Shown here: piece by piece, positions 33,542 to 42,358 of the stretch
Layout: the number at the start of each line of letters is the position of its first letter
Position numbering within the stretch: position 1 is the first letter of the stretch
Origin: Allomuricauda sp. TY007
Lineage (GTDB): Bacteria > Bacteroidota > Bacteroidia > Flavobacteriales > Flavobacteriaceae
Assembly (NCBI RefSeq): GCF_010468565.1
Contig: NZ_WUEG01000001.1
Location: forward strand, 62,001 to 126,000
Direction of reading: 5' to 3'
DNA: 64,000 nt
Notes under the pieces: model-generated
Told to the model about the DNA's origin: nothing
What the model saw: only the letters and a program-made list of their open reading frames with translations
Database searches by the model: none
Translations under genes and position numbers: made by a program

Positions 33542-34382
33542 GATAGTTGCTGTTTTTTTGATGTTGGCATCCTATGCCCATGCCCAGCAAATCACATGCT
33601 CTCCCGAGGACAAGTCGATTTTTGAGACCAAAATCTCCGATTTGGAAAAAACCAAGGCAGCTAATTTAGGAGATACTATTTCTTTGGTAGGGCAGTCTTT
33701 TTTGGGGACTCCCTACGTGGAAAAAACGCTTGAGGTCGGCGACACGGAAACCTTGGTAGTCAATTTTGGTGGATTGGATTGTACCACTTTTGTGGAAAAC
33801 GTACTGGCTTTTAGCATCATGTTAAAAAAACAGCAGAAAGATTTTCAAAATTTCACTGAAAACTTGGAAACCGTTCGGTATAGAAATGGGAATTTAGAAG
33901 GGTACCCCTCTCGTCTACATTACTTTACGGAATGGATTCGCAACAACGAGAAAAAAGGGCTGGTAGAGGACATCACTGCCGAACTGGGTGGCGTGGAGCT
34001 GGAAAAACCCATCAATTTTATGGGGACGCACCGCAATCTGTATCCATTTTTGGCCAGTGATGAAAATTTTGAGGCTATGCTGGCGGTGGAAAAAGAAATC
34101 GCCAAGGAAAAATTGTGCTATCTGCCACAGGATCAAATCGAAAGCAAGGAACACCTCATCAAGTCGGGGGACATTCTTGCCTTGGCCACCTCCATTAAAG
34201 GTTTGGACGTCACCCACACGGGAATCGCCATCCATCAACCGGACGGCAGATTGCATTTATTGCACGCCTCCAGCAAAAATGGTGAAGTGGAAATCTCCGA
34301 ATTGCCCTTGGCGGATTATCTGAAAAATATCAAAAGTAATATTGGAATCATAGTGGCAAGACCGACCTTACTTTCGTTTTAG
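33531..34382 (+). CDS. DUF1460 family secreted protein (NlpC/P60-like amidase)
   Basis: A 283-residue protein with a cleavable signal (MKNKIVAVFLMLASYAHAQ). The catalytic-type cysteine is in NFGGLDCTTFVENVLAF and the histidine in DVTHTGIAI, the Cys/His arrangement of papain-like NlpC/P60 enzymes; DUF1460 members act on peptidoglycan stem peptides in structural studies as I recall them. The ATG at 33531 gives the clean signal peptide and overlaps the MscS-like gene by 11 bp. Its 3' end overlaps the converging ThuA gene by 15 bp. Confidence 0.85.
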   Translation: MKNKIVAVFLMLASYAHAQQITCSPEDKSIFETKISDLEKTKAANLGDTISLVGQSFLGTPYVEKTLEVGDTETLVVNFGGLDCTTFVENVLAFSIMLKKQQKDFQNFTENLETVRYRNGNLEGYPSRLHYFTEWIRNNEKKGLVEDITAELGGVELEKPINFMGTHRNLYPFLASDENFEAMLAVEKEIAKEKLCYLPQDQIESKEHLIKSGDILALATSIKGLDVTHTGIAIHQPDGRLHLLHASSKNGEVEISELPLADYLKNIKSNIGIIVARPTLLSF

Positions 34383-35129
34383 GCACCACTCAATGGCTCC
34401 CAAAAGATGCTGGCGAAACATAGGTTCATCATACGACTCTTCGGTATGACCTCCTGCGGTGTAAAAAGCCCTTCCACCATCAAACTCGTGATACCACGCA
34501 ATAGGATGGTTGGAGCCGTTGGTTCCGCCTTCGTAAGTGGTCTCGTCCAAATTGAGCAAAACAGTAACGTCTGGATTTAAATCCTTAAAGTTGTACCACT
34601 CATCTGTTCTAGTCCAGGAATCTTGTAAGTGCTCCGTGGACGGATGCGCCTTGCTCACCACATCAATTTTTGCCTGCCGGACGTTGGGGTCGTTGGGATG
34701 GCTCACAAAATAACCCCCTACCAACTTTCCGTACCAAGGCCAATCATATTCGGTGTCTGACGCTGCATGAACCCCTAAAAAAGCACCCCCTCCTTTGATA
34801 TACGCTTCAAATGCTCTTTGCTGTGCATCGTTCAATACGTCCAAAGTTGTATTCAAAAACACCACCAATTTATAGTTTTGAAGGTTTTGGGAAGTAAAGT
34901 CTTCACCTGACTCGGTTTGCAAAGCAACAAAGCCATTTTGTCTGCCAAGTTCTCTTAGCGTTTGCACTCCTTTTTCAATGGATTTATGTCTCCAGCCTTC
35001 GGTTTTGGTAAATACCATCACCAATTCCGGCATTTTTACATTTTCATCTTCTTTTTCGGGTTCCTCTTGGGCACAGGCACAAACTACAAAGCAAAAAGTT
35101 AGTAACAGGACAGTAAATCTCATAGTCAT
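34368..35129 (-). CDS. ThuA-like domain lipoprotein
   Basis: A 253-residue exported protein with lipobox VCAC (cysteine at about 20) and a glutamine amidotransferase-like ThuA fold: VMVFTKTEGWRHKSIEKG, VVFLNTT, GGGAFLGVHAASDTEYDWPWYGKLVGGYF (in part) and HPIAWYHEFDGGRAFYTAGGHTEESY. ThuA proteins occur with sugar oxidoreductases and are linked to trehalose or other disaccharide use. It is the second gene after the AraC regulator, 5 bp downstream, so the two are co-transcribed. Confidence 0.87.
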   Translation of the reverse strand: MTMRFTVLLLTFCFVVCACAQEEPEKEDENVKMPELVMVFTKTEGWRHKSIEKGVQTLRELGRQNGFVALQTESGEDFTSQNLQNYKLVVFLNTTLDVLNDAQQRAFEAYIKGGGAFLGVHAASDTEYDWPWYGKLVGGYFVSHPNDPNVRQAKIDVVSKAHPSTEHLQDSWTRTDEWYNFKDLNPDVTVLLNLDETTYEGGTNGSNHPIAWYHEFDGGRAFYTAGGHTEESYDEPMFRQHLLGAIEWCLKRK

Positions 35130-35134
35130 AGGTT

Positions 35135-36025
35135 TTAGACGTTTGAAGTTAAGTATTTTTTTGGTGTAGTGCCGAACTTCTTTTTAAAGGAAGCAATAAA
35201 ATGACTGGCGGTACTGTACCCCACTTTCAACCCAACTTCGTTCACATTGTGTTTGCCCGTTTCCAACATTTTGCGGGCATATTCCATTTTATAATCGAAC
35301 AAGAATCCAAAAACGGAATCCCCATAGATTTGTTTGAAGCCTTCTTTCAATTTTTTAAGGCCCAACCCCACTTCTTGCGATAATTCGGCCAAGGTTGGCG
35401 GCTCCGCCATGCGGGAAATCATAATTTCCTTGGCCATCCTAATCCGGCGCACATTGTCCTCATCTGCCAAATAAGGGCATTGTTCCAAATCGGCATCTTC
35501 TGTTTTGTTGAAATACAGGGAAATCAATTCGTATACCTTGCCTTTCAAGTACAATTTTTTGATGGATGGATGAAGGTTGAAATTCATCAACTGGCTCAAT
35601 ACAACTGCTGTTGCTGGTGACACCATTTCTTGGGAATAATACTTTTTCTCCTTGTTTTCCTCACTCAAAAATGGAATGTAATCCGCTTCATCGGAAAACA
35701 AAGAATGGAATTTTCTGATGGTCATCACCACCGAGAGCAGCCAAGACCCTGGCGACACCACTAAATCGAGCGGTAAATCTTTTTGGGTATTATAAAGTAA
35801 CAAAGAGTTTTCCTCGTTCACCTCCAAATAATAGTTGCCCTCGTTAAAATTAAATTTTGACCTCCCCTTTAAACAAAAGTGAAATTGAATGTAGGAACTG
35901 TCAATATCCCGTGCTATCAGTTTTGGTTCTTGGGTATCGTTCTGGATTTTGAGGATGTAAATCCCGTCCTCGACCCAAATTTCGTCATACGAACCTCTAG
36001 CGATATTTTTCATGTTTGTTTTCAA
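35135..36025 (-). CDS. AraC family transcriptional regulator (PchR-like)
   Basis: A 296-residue regulator with a cupin-like sensor domain (1-150, IQFHFCLKGRSKFNFNEGNYYLEVNEENSLLLY in part) and a C-terminal AraC DNA-binding domain (200-296: PPTLAELSQEVGLGLKKLKEGFKQIYG and VNEVGLKVGYSTASHFIASFKKKFGTTPKKYL in part). The overall pattern recalls PchR, the pyochelin-responsive activator. It is divergent from hemA with paired repeats between them, so control of heme synthesis or iron by this protein is plausible. A start at ATG 36013 is also possible. Confidence 0.86.
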   Translation of the reverse strand: MKTNMKNIARGSYDEIWVEDGIYILKIQNDTQEPKLIARDIDSSYIQFHFCLKGRSKFNFNEGNYYLEVNEENSLLLYNTQKDLPLDLVVSPGSWLLSVVMTIRKFHSLFSDEADYIPFLSEENKEKKYYSQEMVSPATAVVLSQLMNFNLHPSIKKLYLKGKVYELISLYFNKTEDADLEQCPYLADEDNVRRIRMAKEIMISRMAEPPTLAELSQEVGLGLKKLKEGFKQIYGDSVFGFLFDYKMEYARKMLETGKHNVNEVGLKVGYSTASHFIASFKKKFGTTPKKYLTSNV

Positions 36026-36135
36026 CCTGATCTCGTTTTTTACTTAATTTAGAATCGCTCTAAATTGTGTTGTATGCCATCAAATTTATCAATAATAACA
36101 ATGCTTTCCATCATTTTCATCAAAAAAATGACATA

Positions 36136-36177
36136 AAATAACAGTAACAGTTATTTATAGTTCCGCTAGCGTTATTT
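36136..36177. promoter_or_regulatory. Candidate AraC operator between the regulator and hemA
   Basis: AAATAAC (36136-36142) and GTTATTT (36150-36156) are inverted arms 7 bp apart, and GTTATTT recurs at 36171-36177, 21 bp from the second copy. Direct half-sites two helical turns apart are typical for AraC-family proteins. The third copy ends 18 bp before the hemA -7 box. Confidence 0.45.
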
Positions 36178-36195
36178 TTTGACCTATAACCCTAT

Positions 36196-36203
36196 TATTT
36201 TTG
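36196..36203 (+). promoter_or_regulatory. -7 box of the hemA operon
   Basis: TATTTTTG fits TAnnTTTG exactly, 21 bp before ATG 36224. Confidence 0.5.
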
Positions 36204-36223
36204 TCCTGCGATTTATATCCTTT

Positions 36224-37480
36224 ATGAGGAACTACCATATTTCAAAACATAATTCCTTCTACGCCATTGGGTTGAGTTACAAGAAGGCGGATGCAGAGGT
36301 TAGAGGAAAATTCAGTCTGGATGTTCCTGCCATTGACCATATCTTGGGCAAGGCCAAGGAAATTGGCGTTGATGGTCTTTTGGCCATTTCCACCTGCAAT
36401 AGAACCGAGCTTTACGGTTTTGCACAACATCCCTATCAACTTATAAAACTCCTTTGCGACCAAACCCATGGTACCGTCGAAGAATTTCAAGAAGTTGCCT
36501 ATGTGTACAAAAACCATGATGCCATTTCGCACATGTTTAAAGTAGGTACTGGTCTTGACAGTCAGATTTTGGGGGATTTTGAAATCATTAGCCAAATAAA
36601 ACAAGGATTTTATCGTGCTAAGAAACATGATATGGCCAATCCGTTCTTGGAGCGTTTGTGCAATGCTGTGATTCAGGCCAGCAAACGTATCAAAAACGAA
36701 ACGGAACTATCATCTGGCGCTACATCGGTCGCATTTGCTTCGGTAAAATATATTTTGGACAATGTTGATGATATTTCCAACAAGAATATTTTATTGTTCG
36801 GAACGGGGAAAATTGGGAGAAACACTTGTGAAAACCTGGTGAAGCACTCCGACAATTCCCACATTACCTTGATCAACAGAACCCGGGAAAAAGCAGAGGA
36901 CATTGCGGGCAAGTTCCAATTGATCGTAAAGGATTATGGCGATCTGCAAACCGAAATCCGCAAGGCCGATATTCTGGTCGTAGCTACGGGAGCGCAGTTG
37001 CCCACGGTTTCCAAGGCCTTGATCTATACTAAAAAACCGTTGTTGATCTTGGATTTATCCGTTCCCAAAAACGTATCGGACGATGTGAAGGAACTGGACA
37101 ACGTGACCTTGGTGCATTTAGATCAACTTTCACAGATCACAGATGAGACCTTGGCCAAAAGAAAAGAATACGTTCCGAAAGCGGAAGCGATCATAGAAAA
37201 AGTAAAAAAGGATTTCCTAAAATGGTTGGAAACTCGAAAGTTTGCCCCAGTGATTAATGCACTCAAGGACAAACTAAACACCATGAAGACCGAAGAAATC
37301 GATTTTCAGACCAAAAAGATTGAGGGGTTTGACCAAATACAGGCGGAAATCATCTCGGACCGAATCATCCAAAAAATCACCAAGCAGTTTGCCAACCACT
37401 TAAAGAGCAACGAGGTGGATACCGAAGATAGTCTGGAGCTTATCCAAAAGGTTTTTCAGCTAGAACTACATTCCAAATGA
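36224..37480 (+). CDS. hemA: Glutamyl-tRNA reductase
   Basis: A 418-residue enzyme for the first committed step of the C5 heme pathway, converting glutamyl-tRNA to glutamate-1-semialdehyde. The nucleophile C58 sits in ISTCNRTE, the substrate region has VGTGLDSQILGDFEI, and the NADPH site is GTGKIGR. The C-terminal dimerisation helix spans about 310-418. ATG 36224 gives the usual length; TTG 36179 would extend it across the -7 box. The stop overlaps hemC by 4 bp. Confidence 0.95.
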   Translation: MRNYHISKHNSFYAIGLSYKKADAEVRGKFSLDVPAIDHILGKAKEIGVDGLLAISTCNRTELYGFAQHPYQLIKLLCDQTHGTVEEFQEVAYVYKNHDAISHMFKVGTGLDSQILGDFEIISQIKQGFYRAKKHDMANPFLERLCNAVIQASKRIKNETELSSGATSVAFASVKYILDNVDDISNKNILLFGTGKIGRNTCENLVKHSDNSHITLINRTREKAEDIAGKFQLIVKDYGDLQTEIRKADILVVATGAQLPTVSKALIYTKKPLLILDLSVPKNVSDDVKELDNVTLVHLDQLSQITDETLAKRKEYVPKAEAIIEKVKKDFLKWLETRKFAPVINALKDKLNTMKTEEIDFQTKKIEGFDQIQAEIISDRIIQKITKQFANHLKSNEVDTEDSLELIQKVFQLELHSK

Positions 37481-38403
37481 GCAAAATAATCCGCATTGGA
37501 ACCCGCGACAGCGAATTGGCGCTGTGGCAAGCTACCACCGTGCAACAAAAGCTGGAAGCCCTCGGGTATGACACCATTTTGGTCCCCACCAAATCTTTGG
37601 GAGACCAAGTGCTGGACAAGCCGCTTTACGAGCTGGGTGTTACGGGGATCTTTACCAAGGCCCTGGATGTTGCCCTGCTCAAAGGAGATATTGATATTGC
37701 AGTACATTCCATGAAAGATGTGCCCACGCAACTGCCTAAGGGAATTGTGCAGGTGGCCGTTTTGGAACGCGCCATCACTCACGATATTTTGGTGCACAAA
37801 GGGTCCAATTTTTTGGAAACCGATCAACCTGCCACCATAGCCACGGGAAGTTTACGCCGAAAAGCCCAATGGTTGAACAAATATCCCAACCACAAAGTGG
37901 TCGACCTTAGGGGAAACGTGAATACCCGACTGCTCAAATTAATCGAAAACGATTGGCAAGGGGCCATTTTTGCCCAGGCCGGATTGGAACGGATAAAACT
38001 ATTGCCCAAAGATGCCATTCAATTGGATTGGATGGTTCCCGCACCAGCGCAAGGTGCCATGTTGGTCGTAGCCAAAGAAGAAGATGATTTTACCAGAGAA
38101 GCATTGGGCAAACTCAACCATCCCGAAACCGAAATGTCCACAACCATTGAACGTGCATTTTTACGCACCTTGGAAGGTGGTTGTACCGCACCCATCGGTG
38201 CTTTGGCACAAATAAAAGACCAAACGGTTCATTTTGAAGGCGTTGTTTTCTCCTTGGATGGCAAACAGAAAATCGACATCAAAAAAGAAGCAAAACTCTC
38301 CAATACCAAAGACCTTGGTAAAACTAGTGCCGAAGAAGTGTTGCAAAAAGGAGGCGATAAATTGATGCAAGAAATCAGAAATGAAAACAGTGCTCTCCAC
38401 TAA
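37477..38403 (+). CDS. hemC: Porphobilinogen deaminase (hydroxymethylbilane synthase)
   Basis: A 308-residue enzyme that joins four porphobilinogens. IIRIGTRDSELALWQA opens the protein, the catalytic Asp lies in HSMKDVP (about 81), GSLRRKAQ binds the cofactor, and the dipyrromethane-anchoring cysteine is C236 in LEGGCTAPIGA. It overlaps hemA by 4 bp (ATGA) and hemD by 23 bp, so the three are tightly coupled. Confidence 0.95.
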   Translation: MSKIIRIGTRDSELALWQATTVQQKLEALGYDTILVPTKSLGDQVLDKPLYELGVTGIFTKALDVALLKGDIDIAVHSMKDVPTQLPKGIVQVAVLERAITHDILVHKGSNFLETDQPATIATGSLRRKAQWLNKYPNHKVVDLRGNVNTRLLKLIENDWQGAIFAQAGLERIKLLPKDAIQLDWMVPAPAQGAMLVVAKEEDDFTREALGKLNHPETEMSTTIERAFLRTLEGGCTAPIGALAQIKDQTVHFEGVVFSLDGKQKIDIKKEAKLSNTKDLGKTSAEEVLQKGGDKLMQEIRNENSALH

Positions 38404-39046
38404 AATATTGACCCCTTCACAAAAGGAGCTTTTTCTAAATTCTGGTTTGGGTTTGGTGGAGTACGATGCCTTGAAAATCGAGTCGCGGGACGTGAAGATT
38501 CCTTTCAATTACACCAACTATATTTTTACCAGCAAGAATGCCGTAAAGGTATTTTTGAATCAATCCGAAGGTATGGACAAATCAGAGTTCCGTGCCTATT
38601 GTGTTGGCGAAAAAACCAAAGCACTTTTGGAAGAAAATGGTGTAAAAGTGGTTAAAATGGCCGAATATGCATCAGAATTGGGTAAAATCCTCATCAAAAA
38701 CCACAAAAATGAAGCATTTATCTTTCTTTGTGGCAACAAGAGAAGAGATGATCTTCCTGATACTTTGACGAAAAATAACGTTCAGTATAAAGAGTTAGAG
38801 GTATATCATACCCATCTAAATCCAAAGAAGTTTCAAAGGGATTTTGATAGTATTTTGTTCTTCAGCCCCAGTGGCATCCGAAGTTATCTCTTGGAAAACT
38901 CTTTAGGGACCAGCATCTTGTTCTGTATTGGGGAAACCACGGCCAATGAAGCTAGAAAGCATTCTAAAAATATAATTATTGCCAACAAACCAACCGTGGA
39001 AAATGTGTTGGTGCAGGCGATAAAAGAAATGTCATTCCGCACTTGA
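38381..39046 (+). CDS. hemD: Uroporphyrinogen-III synthase
   Basis: A 221-residue protein of the fast-evolving HemD family that closes hydroxymethylbilane to uroporphyrinogen III. Recognition rests on position between hemC and hemE, the start [25 protein letters not shown] and the late [16 protein letters not shown] and [12 protein letters not shown], which form the two-domain HemD pattern. Its last five residues (MSFRT) and stop lie inside a dispersed repeat (39030-39096), so the natural C-terminus has been replaced by repeat sequence. It overlaps hemC by 23 bp. Confidence 0.88.
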   Translation: MKTVLSTKILTPSQKELFLNSGLGLVEYDALKIESRDVKIPFNYTNYIFTSKNAVKVFLNQSEGMDKSEFRAYCVGEKTKALLEENGVKVVKMAEYASELGKILIKNHKNEAFIFLCGNKRRDDLPDTLTKNNVQYKELEVYHTHLNPKKFQRDFDSILFFSPSGIRSYLLENSLGTSILFCIGETTANEARKHSKNIIIANKPTVENVLVQAIKEMSFRT

Positions 39047-39096
39047 TGCGGAATCCAAAAGAAATAGAAAAGAGTCCTGTCTTCACAGGAATGACA
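39030..39096. repeat. 67-bp dispersed repeat, copy 1 (hemD/hemE junction)
   Basis: It is bounded by TGTCATTCC (39030-39038) and GGAATGACA (39088-39096), a 9-bp terminal inverted repeat. Internal hairpins TCCGCA/TGCGGA and CCTGTC/ACAGG are visible. The copy at 54728-54794, in reverse orientation, is the same length and closely similar. It contains the hemD stop codon. Confidence 0.85.
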
Positions 39097-39107
39097 AATT
39101 AAAATCT

Positions 39108-40133
39108 ATGATAAAAAACGACTTGTTCCTAAAAGCTTTAAAAGGTGAAACCGTTGAACGTCCACCCGTATGGATGATGCGACAGGCGGGGCGCTATTTG
39201 CCCGAGTTTATGGAACTCCGTAAAAAATATGATTTCTTTACCCGTTGCCAGACCCCAGAATTGGCTTCTGAGATTACCGTACAGCCCATTCGCCGATACG
39301 GAATGGATGCCGCTATTTTGTTCAGCGATATTTTGGTGGTTCCACAAGCCATGGACATCGAAGTGCAGATGAAACCGAATTTTGGACCTTACCTGCCAAA
39401 ACCTATCCGTTCGCAAGATGATTTGGACAAAGTAATCGTGCCTGACATTCAGGACACATTGGGTTATGTAATGGATGCCATTACTATGACGAAGGAAAAG
39501 TTGAACGACGAAGTCCCTTTGATCGGGTTTGCAGGTTCTCCTTGGACATTGCTTTGTTACTGTGTCGAAGGCCAGGGAAGCAAGAGTTTTGACAAGGCCA
39601 GGGGATTTTGCTTTACCCAGCCGGAAGCTGCACACGAATTGCTCCAAAAAATAACGGATACCACCATCGCCTACCTTAAAGCAAAGGTTAAAGCTGGCGT
39701 AAATGCAGTTCAGGTTTTTGATTCTTGGGGTGGGATGCTTTCGCCTCAGGATTATCAAGAATTTTCTTGGAAATACATTCAACAGATCGTGGATGCGTTG
39801 AAAGACGAAGCACCCGTAATCGTTTTTGGAAAAGGATGCTGGTTTGCGTTGAAAGAAATGGCCAACTCCGGGGCTTCCGCAGTAGGTGTGGATTGGACGT
39901 GTTCCCCCAAAAATGCAAGGTACTTGACAGGTGGCAATGTTACCCTTCAAGGCAATTTTGATCCTGCCCGATTGCTTTCACCGCCAGAGAAAATCAAGGA
40001 AATGGTGACTCAAATGATTCGTGATTTTGGCAAGGATAAATATATTGTAAACTTGGGTCACGGTATTTTGCCGCACATTCCCGTAGAACACGCAAAAGCA
40101 TTTATTGATGCGGTAAAAGAGTATCAAGAGTGA
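39108..40133 (+). CDS. hemE: Uroporphyrinogen decarboxylase
   Basis: A 341-residue enzyme that converts uroporphyrinogen III to coproporphyrinogen [18 protein letters not shown] near residue 20 is the family signature 1 with its catalytic Arg, and [15 protein letters not shown] carries the catalytic Asp. [12 protein letters not shown] (signature 2) follows near 140. The 3' end overlaps the next gene by GTGA, so translation is coupled. It is separated from hemD by the dispersed repeat. Confidence 0.95.
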   Translation: MIKNDLFLKALKGETVERPPVWMMRQAGRYLPEFMELRKKYDFFTRCQTPELASEITVQPIRRYGMDAAILFSDILVVPQAMDIEVQMKPNFGPYLPKPIRSQDDLDKVIVPDIQDTLGYVMDAITMTKEKLNDEVPLIGFAGSPWTLLCYCVEGQGSKSFDKARGFCFTQPEAAHELLQKITDTTIAYLKAKVKAGVNAVQVFDSWGGMLSPQDYQEFSWKYIQQIVDALKDEAPVIVFGKGCWFALKEMANSGASAVGVDWTCSPKNARYLTGGNVTLQGNFDPARLLSPPEKIKEMVTQMIRDFGKDKYIVNLGHGILPHIPVEHAKAFIDAVKEYQE

Positions 40134-40621
40134 ACCTTTTTGCAGTACTGAAACGGGTTGATTTTAAAAATATACTGAAAGTTATTTTTATAGGACTGAG
40201 CCGTCCTCACTTTATATGGCCAACCATTAAGGCAACCAAGGAATGCATCGCCATATCGACCGATAATTATGGGAAACTGCATCATAAAAATGGTCCTGCC
40301 AATGCATTTAGACACGCCTTTTGGAATTATTTGATTGCCAAACGGTGTTTTAAATGGCAGCAAAATGAGGAAACCGTTTTGGCGTGGGCCAAAAAAGTGA
40401 CCGATTGGCACGAGGATTCATTTCCGAACAAAAAATTGCCAAGGGAAATGGATTTGCACAATAATGAAGTGGGGCGCTTCATTTTTGAGCAAAATACAGA
40501 TAAATCAGAGCAAGAAGTCATCGAGCTATTGAAGCAAATGACTTTGGAATCCATCAAAATTAATGAGAACAGCATACTTTCTGAATACAAAAACCGAATG
40601 GTACATATTTTGGAACAATGA
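40130..40621 (+). CDS. Unknown protein inside the heme operon (DUF6973-like)
   Basis: A 163-residue protein starting at GTG 40130, which overlaps the hemE stop, and ending 4 bp inside hemF. Visible conserved-looking features are [18 protein letters not shown] (about 50-67), [27 protein letters not shown] (about 88-114, three possible metal-binding histidines) and a helical C-terminus. I think it is a DUF6973-type protein but am not certain. It has no signal peptide. Coupling to both hemE and hemF suggests a link with porphyrin metabolism or simply strong operon packing. Confidence 0.75.
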   Translation: MNLFAVLKRVDFKNILKVIFIGLSRPHFIWPTIKATKECIAISTDNYGKLHHKNGPANAFRHAFWNYLIAKRCFKWQQNEETVLAWAKKVTDWHEDSFPNKKLPREMDLHNNEVGRFIFEQNTDKSEQEVIELLKQMTLESIKINENSILSEYKNRMVHILEQ

Positions 40622-41520
40622 AAGATAAATTTTACAGATACATTCAACAACTACAGGACAGCATTACCTCCAAACTGGAAGAAATGGACGGAACCGCCAA
40701 GTTTCAACAAGATTTTTGGGAACGTGAAGAAGGTGGCGGTGGCAGGACACGCGTCATTGAAAATGGGGCCGTATTTGAAAAAGGTGGCGTAAACATTTCA
40801 AAAGTTCATGGGCCCTTGCCCAAAAGCATGCAAAATTACTTTGGTGTGGAGGATGTGGATTTCTTTGCCTGTGGCCTCAGTTTGGTCATTCATCCCAAAA
40901 GTCCAATGGTACCCACCGTACACGCCAACTGGCGGTATTTTGAGATGTACGACAAGGAGGGTAAAATCGTAGATCAATGGTTTGGTGGCGGACAGGACCT
41001 TACCCCCTATTATTTGTTCGAGGAAGATGCAATCCATTTTCATACGATTTGTAAAAAAGCCTGCGATGCTCACAACCCAGAATTTTATCCTGACTACAAA
41101 AAGAAATGCGACAACTATTTTTGGAACGCACATCGAAACGAAGCCCGCGGGGTAGGTGGATTATTCTTCGATTATTGCAAAGCAACCGAAAAAACAAGTA
41201 TGGAAGACTGGTACAATTTTGTGACGGAGGTCGGGGATAGTTTTTTGGATGCCTACGCGCCTATTGTTGAGAAAAGAAAAGACCTTCCCTACTCCAAAGA
41301 GCAGCGTGACTGGCAAGAAATTAGACGGGGCCGTTATGTGGAGTTCAACCTGGTGCACGATAAGGGCACCCTGTTTGGCCTCAAAACCAATGGCCGTATC
41401 GAAAGTATTTTGATGAGTTTACCGCCTCACGTACAATGGCGATATGACCATCATCCTGAAAAAGGAAGTGAGGAAGAGCAATTGTTAGCAGTGCTGCAAA
41501 ATCCAAAAAATTGGGTTTAA
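40618..41520 (+). CDS. hemF: Oxygen-dependent coproporphyrinogen III oxidase
   Basis: A 300-residue enzyme that uses O2 to decarboxylate coproporphyrinogen III. The features FWEREEGGGGRTRVIENGAVFEKGGVN (in part), VHANWRYFEMYD, WFGGGQDLTPYY and RGRYVEFNLVHDKGTLFGLKTNGRIESILMSLPP (in part) are the HemF signature blocks. An aerobic enzyme fits an oxygen-respiring organism. It begins 4 bp inside the preceding gene. Confidence 0.96.
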   Translation: MKDKFYRYIQQLQDSITSKLEEMDGTAKFQQDFWEREEGGGGRTRVIENGAVFEKGGVNISKVHGPLPKSMQNYFGVEDVDFFACGLSLVIHPKSPMVPTVHANWRYFEMYDKEGKIVDQWFGGGQDLTPYYLFEEDAIHFHTICKKACDAHNPEFYPDYKKKCDNYFWNAHRNEARGVGGLFFDYCKATEKTSMEDWYNFVTEVGDSFLDAYAPIVEKRKDLPYSKEQRDWQEIRRGRYVEFNLVHDKGTLFGLKTNGRIESILMSLPPHVQWRYDHHPEKGSEEEQLLAVLQNPKNWV

Positions 41521-41524
41521 TCCG

Positions 41525-41532
41525 TAGCTTTG
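41525..41532 (+). promoter_or_regulatory. -7 box of the PhzF-like gene
   Basis: TAGCTTTG fits TAnnTTTG exactly, 16 bp before ATG 41549. It would give phzF and hemB an extra start point inside the heme cluster. Confidence 0.45.
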
Positions 41533-41548
41533 CCTTGAAACCAAGCCT

Positions 41549-42337
41549 ATGAGACAGAAAATTTACCAAATAGATGCGTTTACCAGCCAGACATTCGGCG
41601 GTAACCCAGCCTCGGTCTGCATTTTGGATTCGTGGTTGAGTCCAGAATTGATGCAAAAAATTGCCCAAGAGAACAATTTGGCCGAAACCGCCTTCGCCGT
41701 CAAAAAAGACGACCAATATGACATTCGCTGGTTTACGCCCGAAGTGGAAGTGGACCTTTGCGGACACGCGACACTGGCAACTGCCTTTGTACTCTTTCAT
41801 TTTTATGAATTTGATGAAAATACCATTCAGTTTTATTCAAACCGAAGTGGAAACCTCACCGTGAACAAGGCGGACAATGGTTGGTTGACTTTGGATTTTC
41901 CAACCGATAATCTGATTGCCATTCAAAATATTGAAGAGTTGGATACGGCCATCGGGCAAGCCCCGATAAAAACCCTGAAAGGCAAAACAGATTATATGAT
42001 GGTTTATCAATCACAAAAGGAAATAGAAGCTTTGGAACCCAACCATCATTTGCTTGGAAAATTGGATGTTCGTGGCGTTATCGTAACCGCACCAGGGGAC
42101 GAAGTGGATTTTGTTTCCCGTTTTTTTGCCCCCGCTTGCGGCATTCCCGAAGACCCGGTGACCGGTTCCGCCCACACTTCGTTATCGCCATATTGGTCCG
42201 AAGTTTTCGACAAAACCAAAATGACGGCCAAACAACTTTCCCAACGAGGAGGTGATTTGGTCTGCGAATATTTGGGCGAACGAGTGAAGATTTCAGGAAA
42301 AGCTGCACTTTATTTAACTGGTGAAATCGATATTTGA
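41549..42337 (+). CDS. PhzF family isomerase
   Basis: A 262-residue two-domain protein of the PhzF/diaminopimelate-epimerase fold. QIDAFTSQTFGGNPASVC opens it, NLAETAF carries the family catalytic glutamate (about 49), CGHATLATA and the second-half GIPEDPVTGSAH complete the pattern. Phenazine synthesis itself is unlikely, since no other phz gene is present. It lies between hemF and hemB, on the same strand, and may have its own promoter box. Confidence 0.9.
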   Translation: MRQKIYQIDAFTSQTFGGNPASVCILDSWLSPELMQKIAQENNLAETAFAVKKDDQYDIRWFTPEVEVDLCGHATLATAFVLFHFYEFDENTIQFYSNRSGNLTVNKADNGWLTLDFPTDNLIAIQNIEELDTAIGQAPIKTLKGKTDYMMVYQSQKEIEALEPNHHLLGKLDVRGVIVTAPGDEVDFVSRFFAPACGIPEDPVTGSAHTSLSPYWSEVFDKTKMTAKQLSQRGGDLVCEYLGERVKISGKAALYLTGEIDI

Positions 42338-42358
42338 TTTCAGCTTAAAACAAAAAAT

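Noticed and set aside
39138..39950. A 270-codon open frame antisense to hemE
   Set aside because: It lies wholly opposite a clear hemE and shows no motif. Long antisense frames are expected from codon bias.
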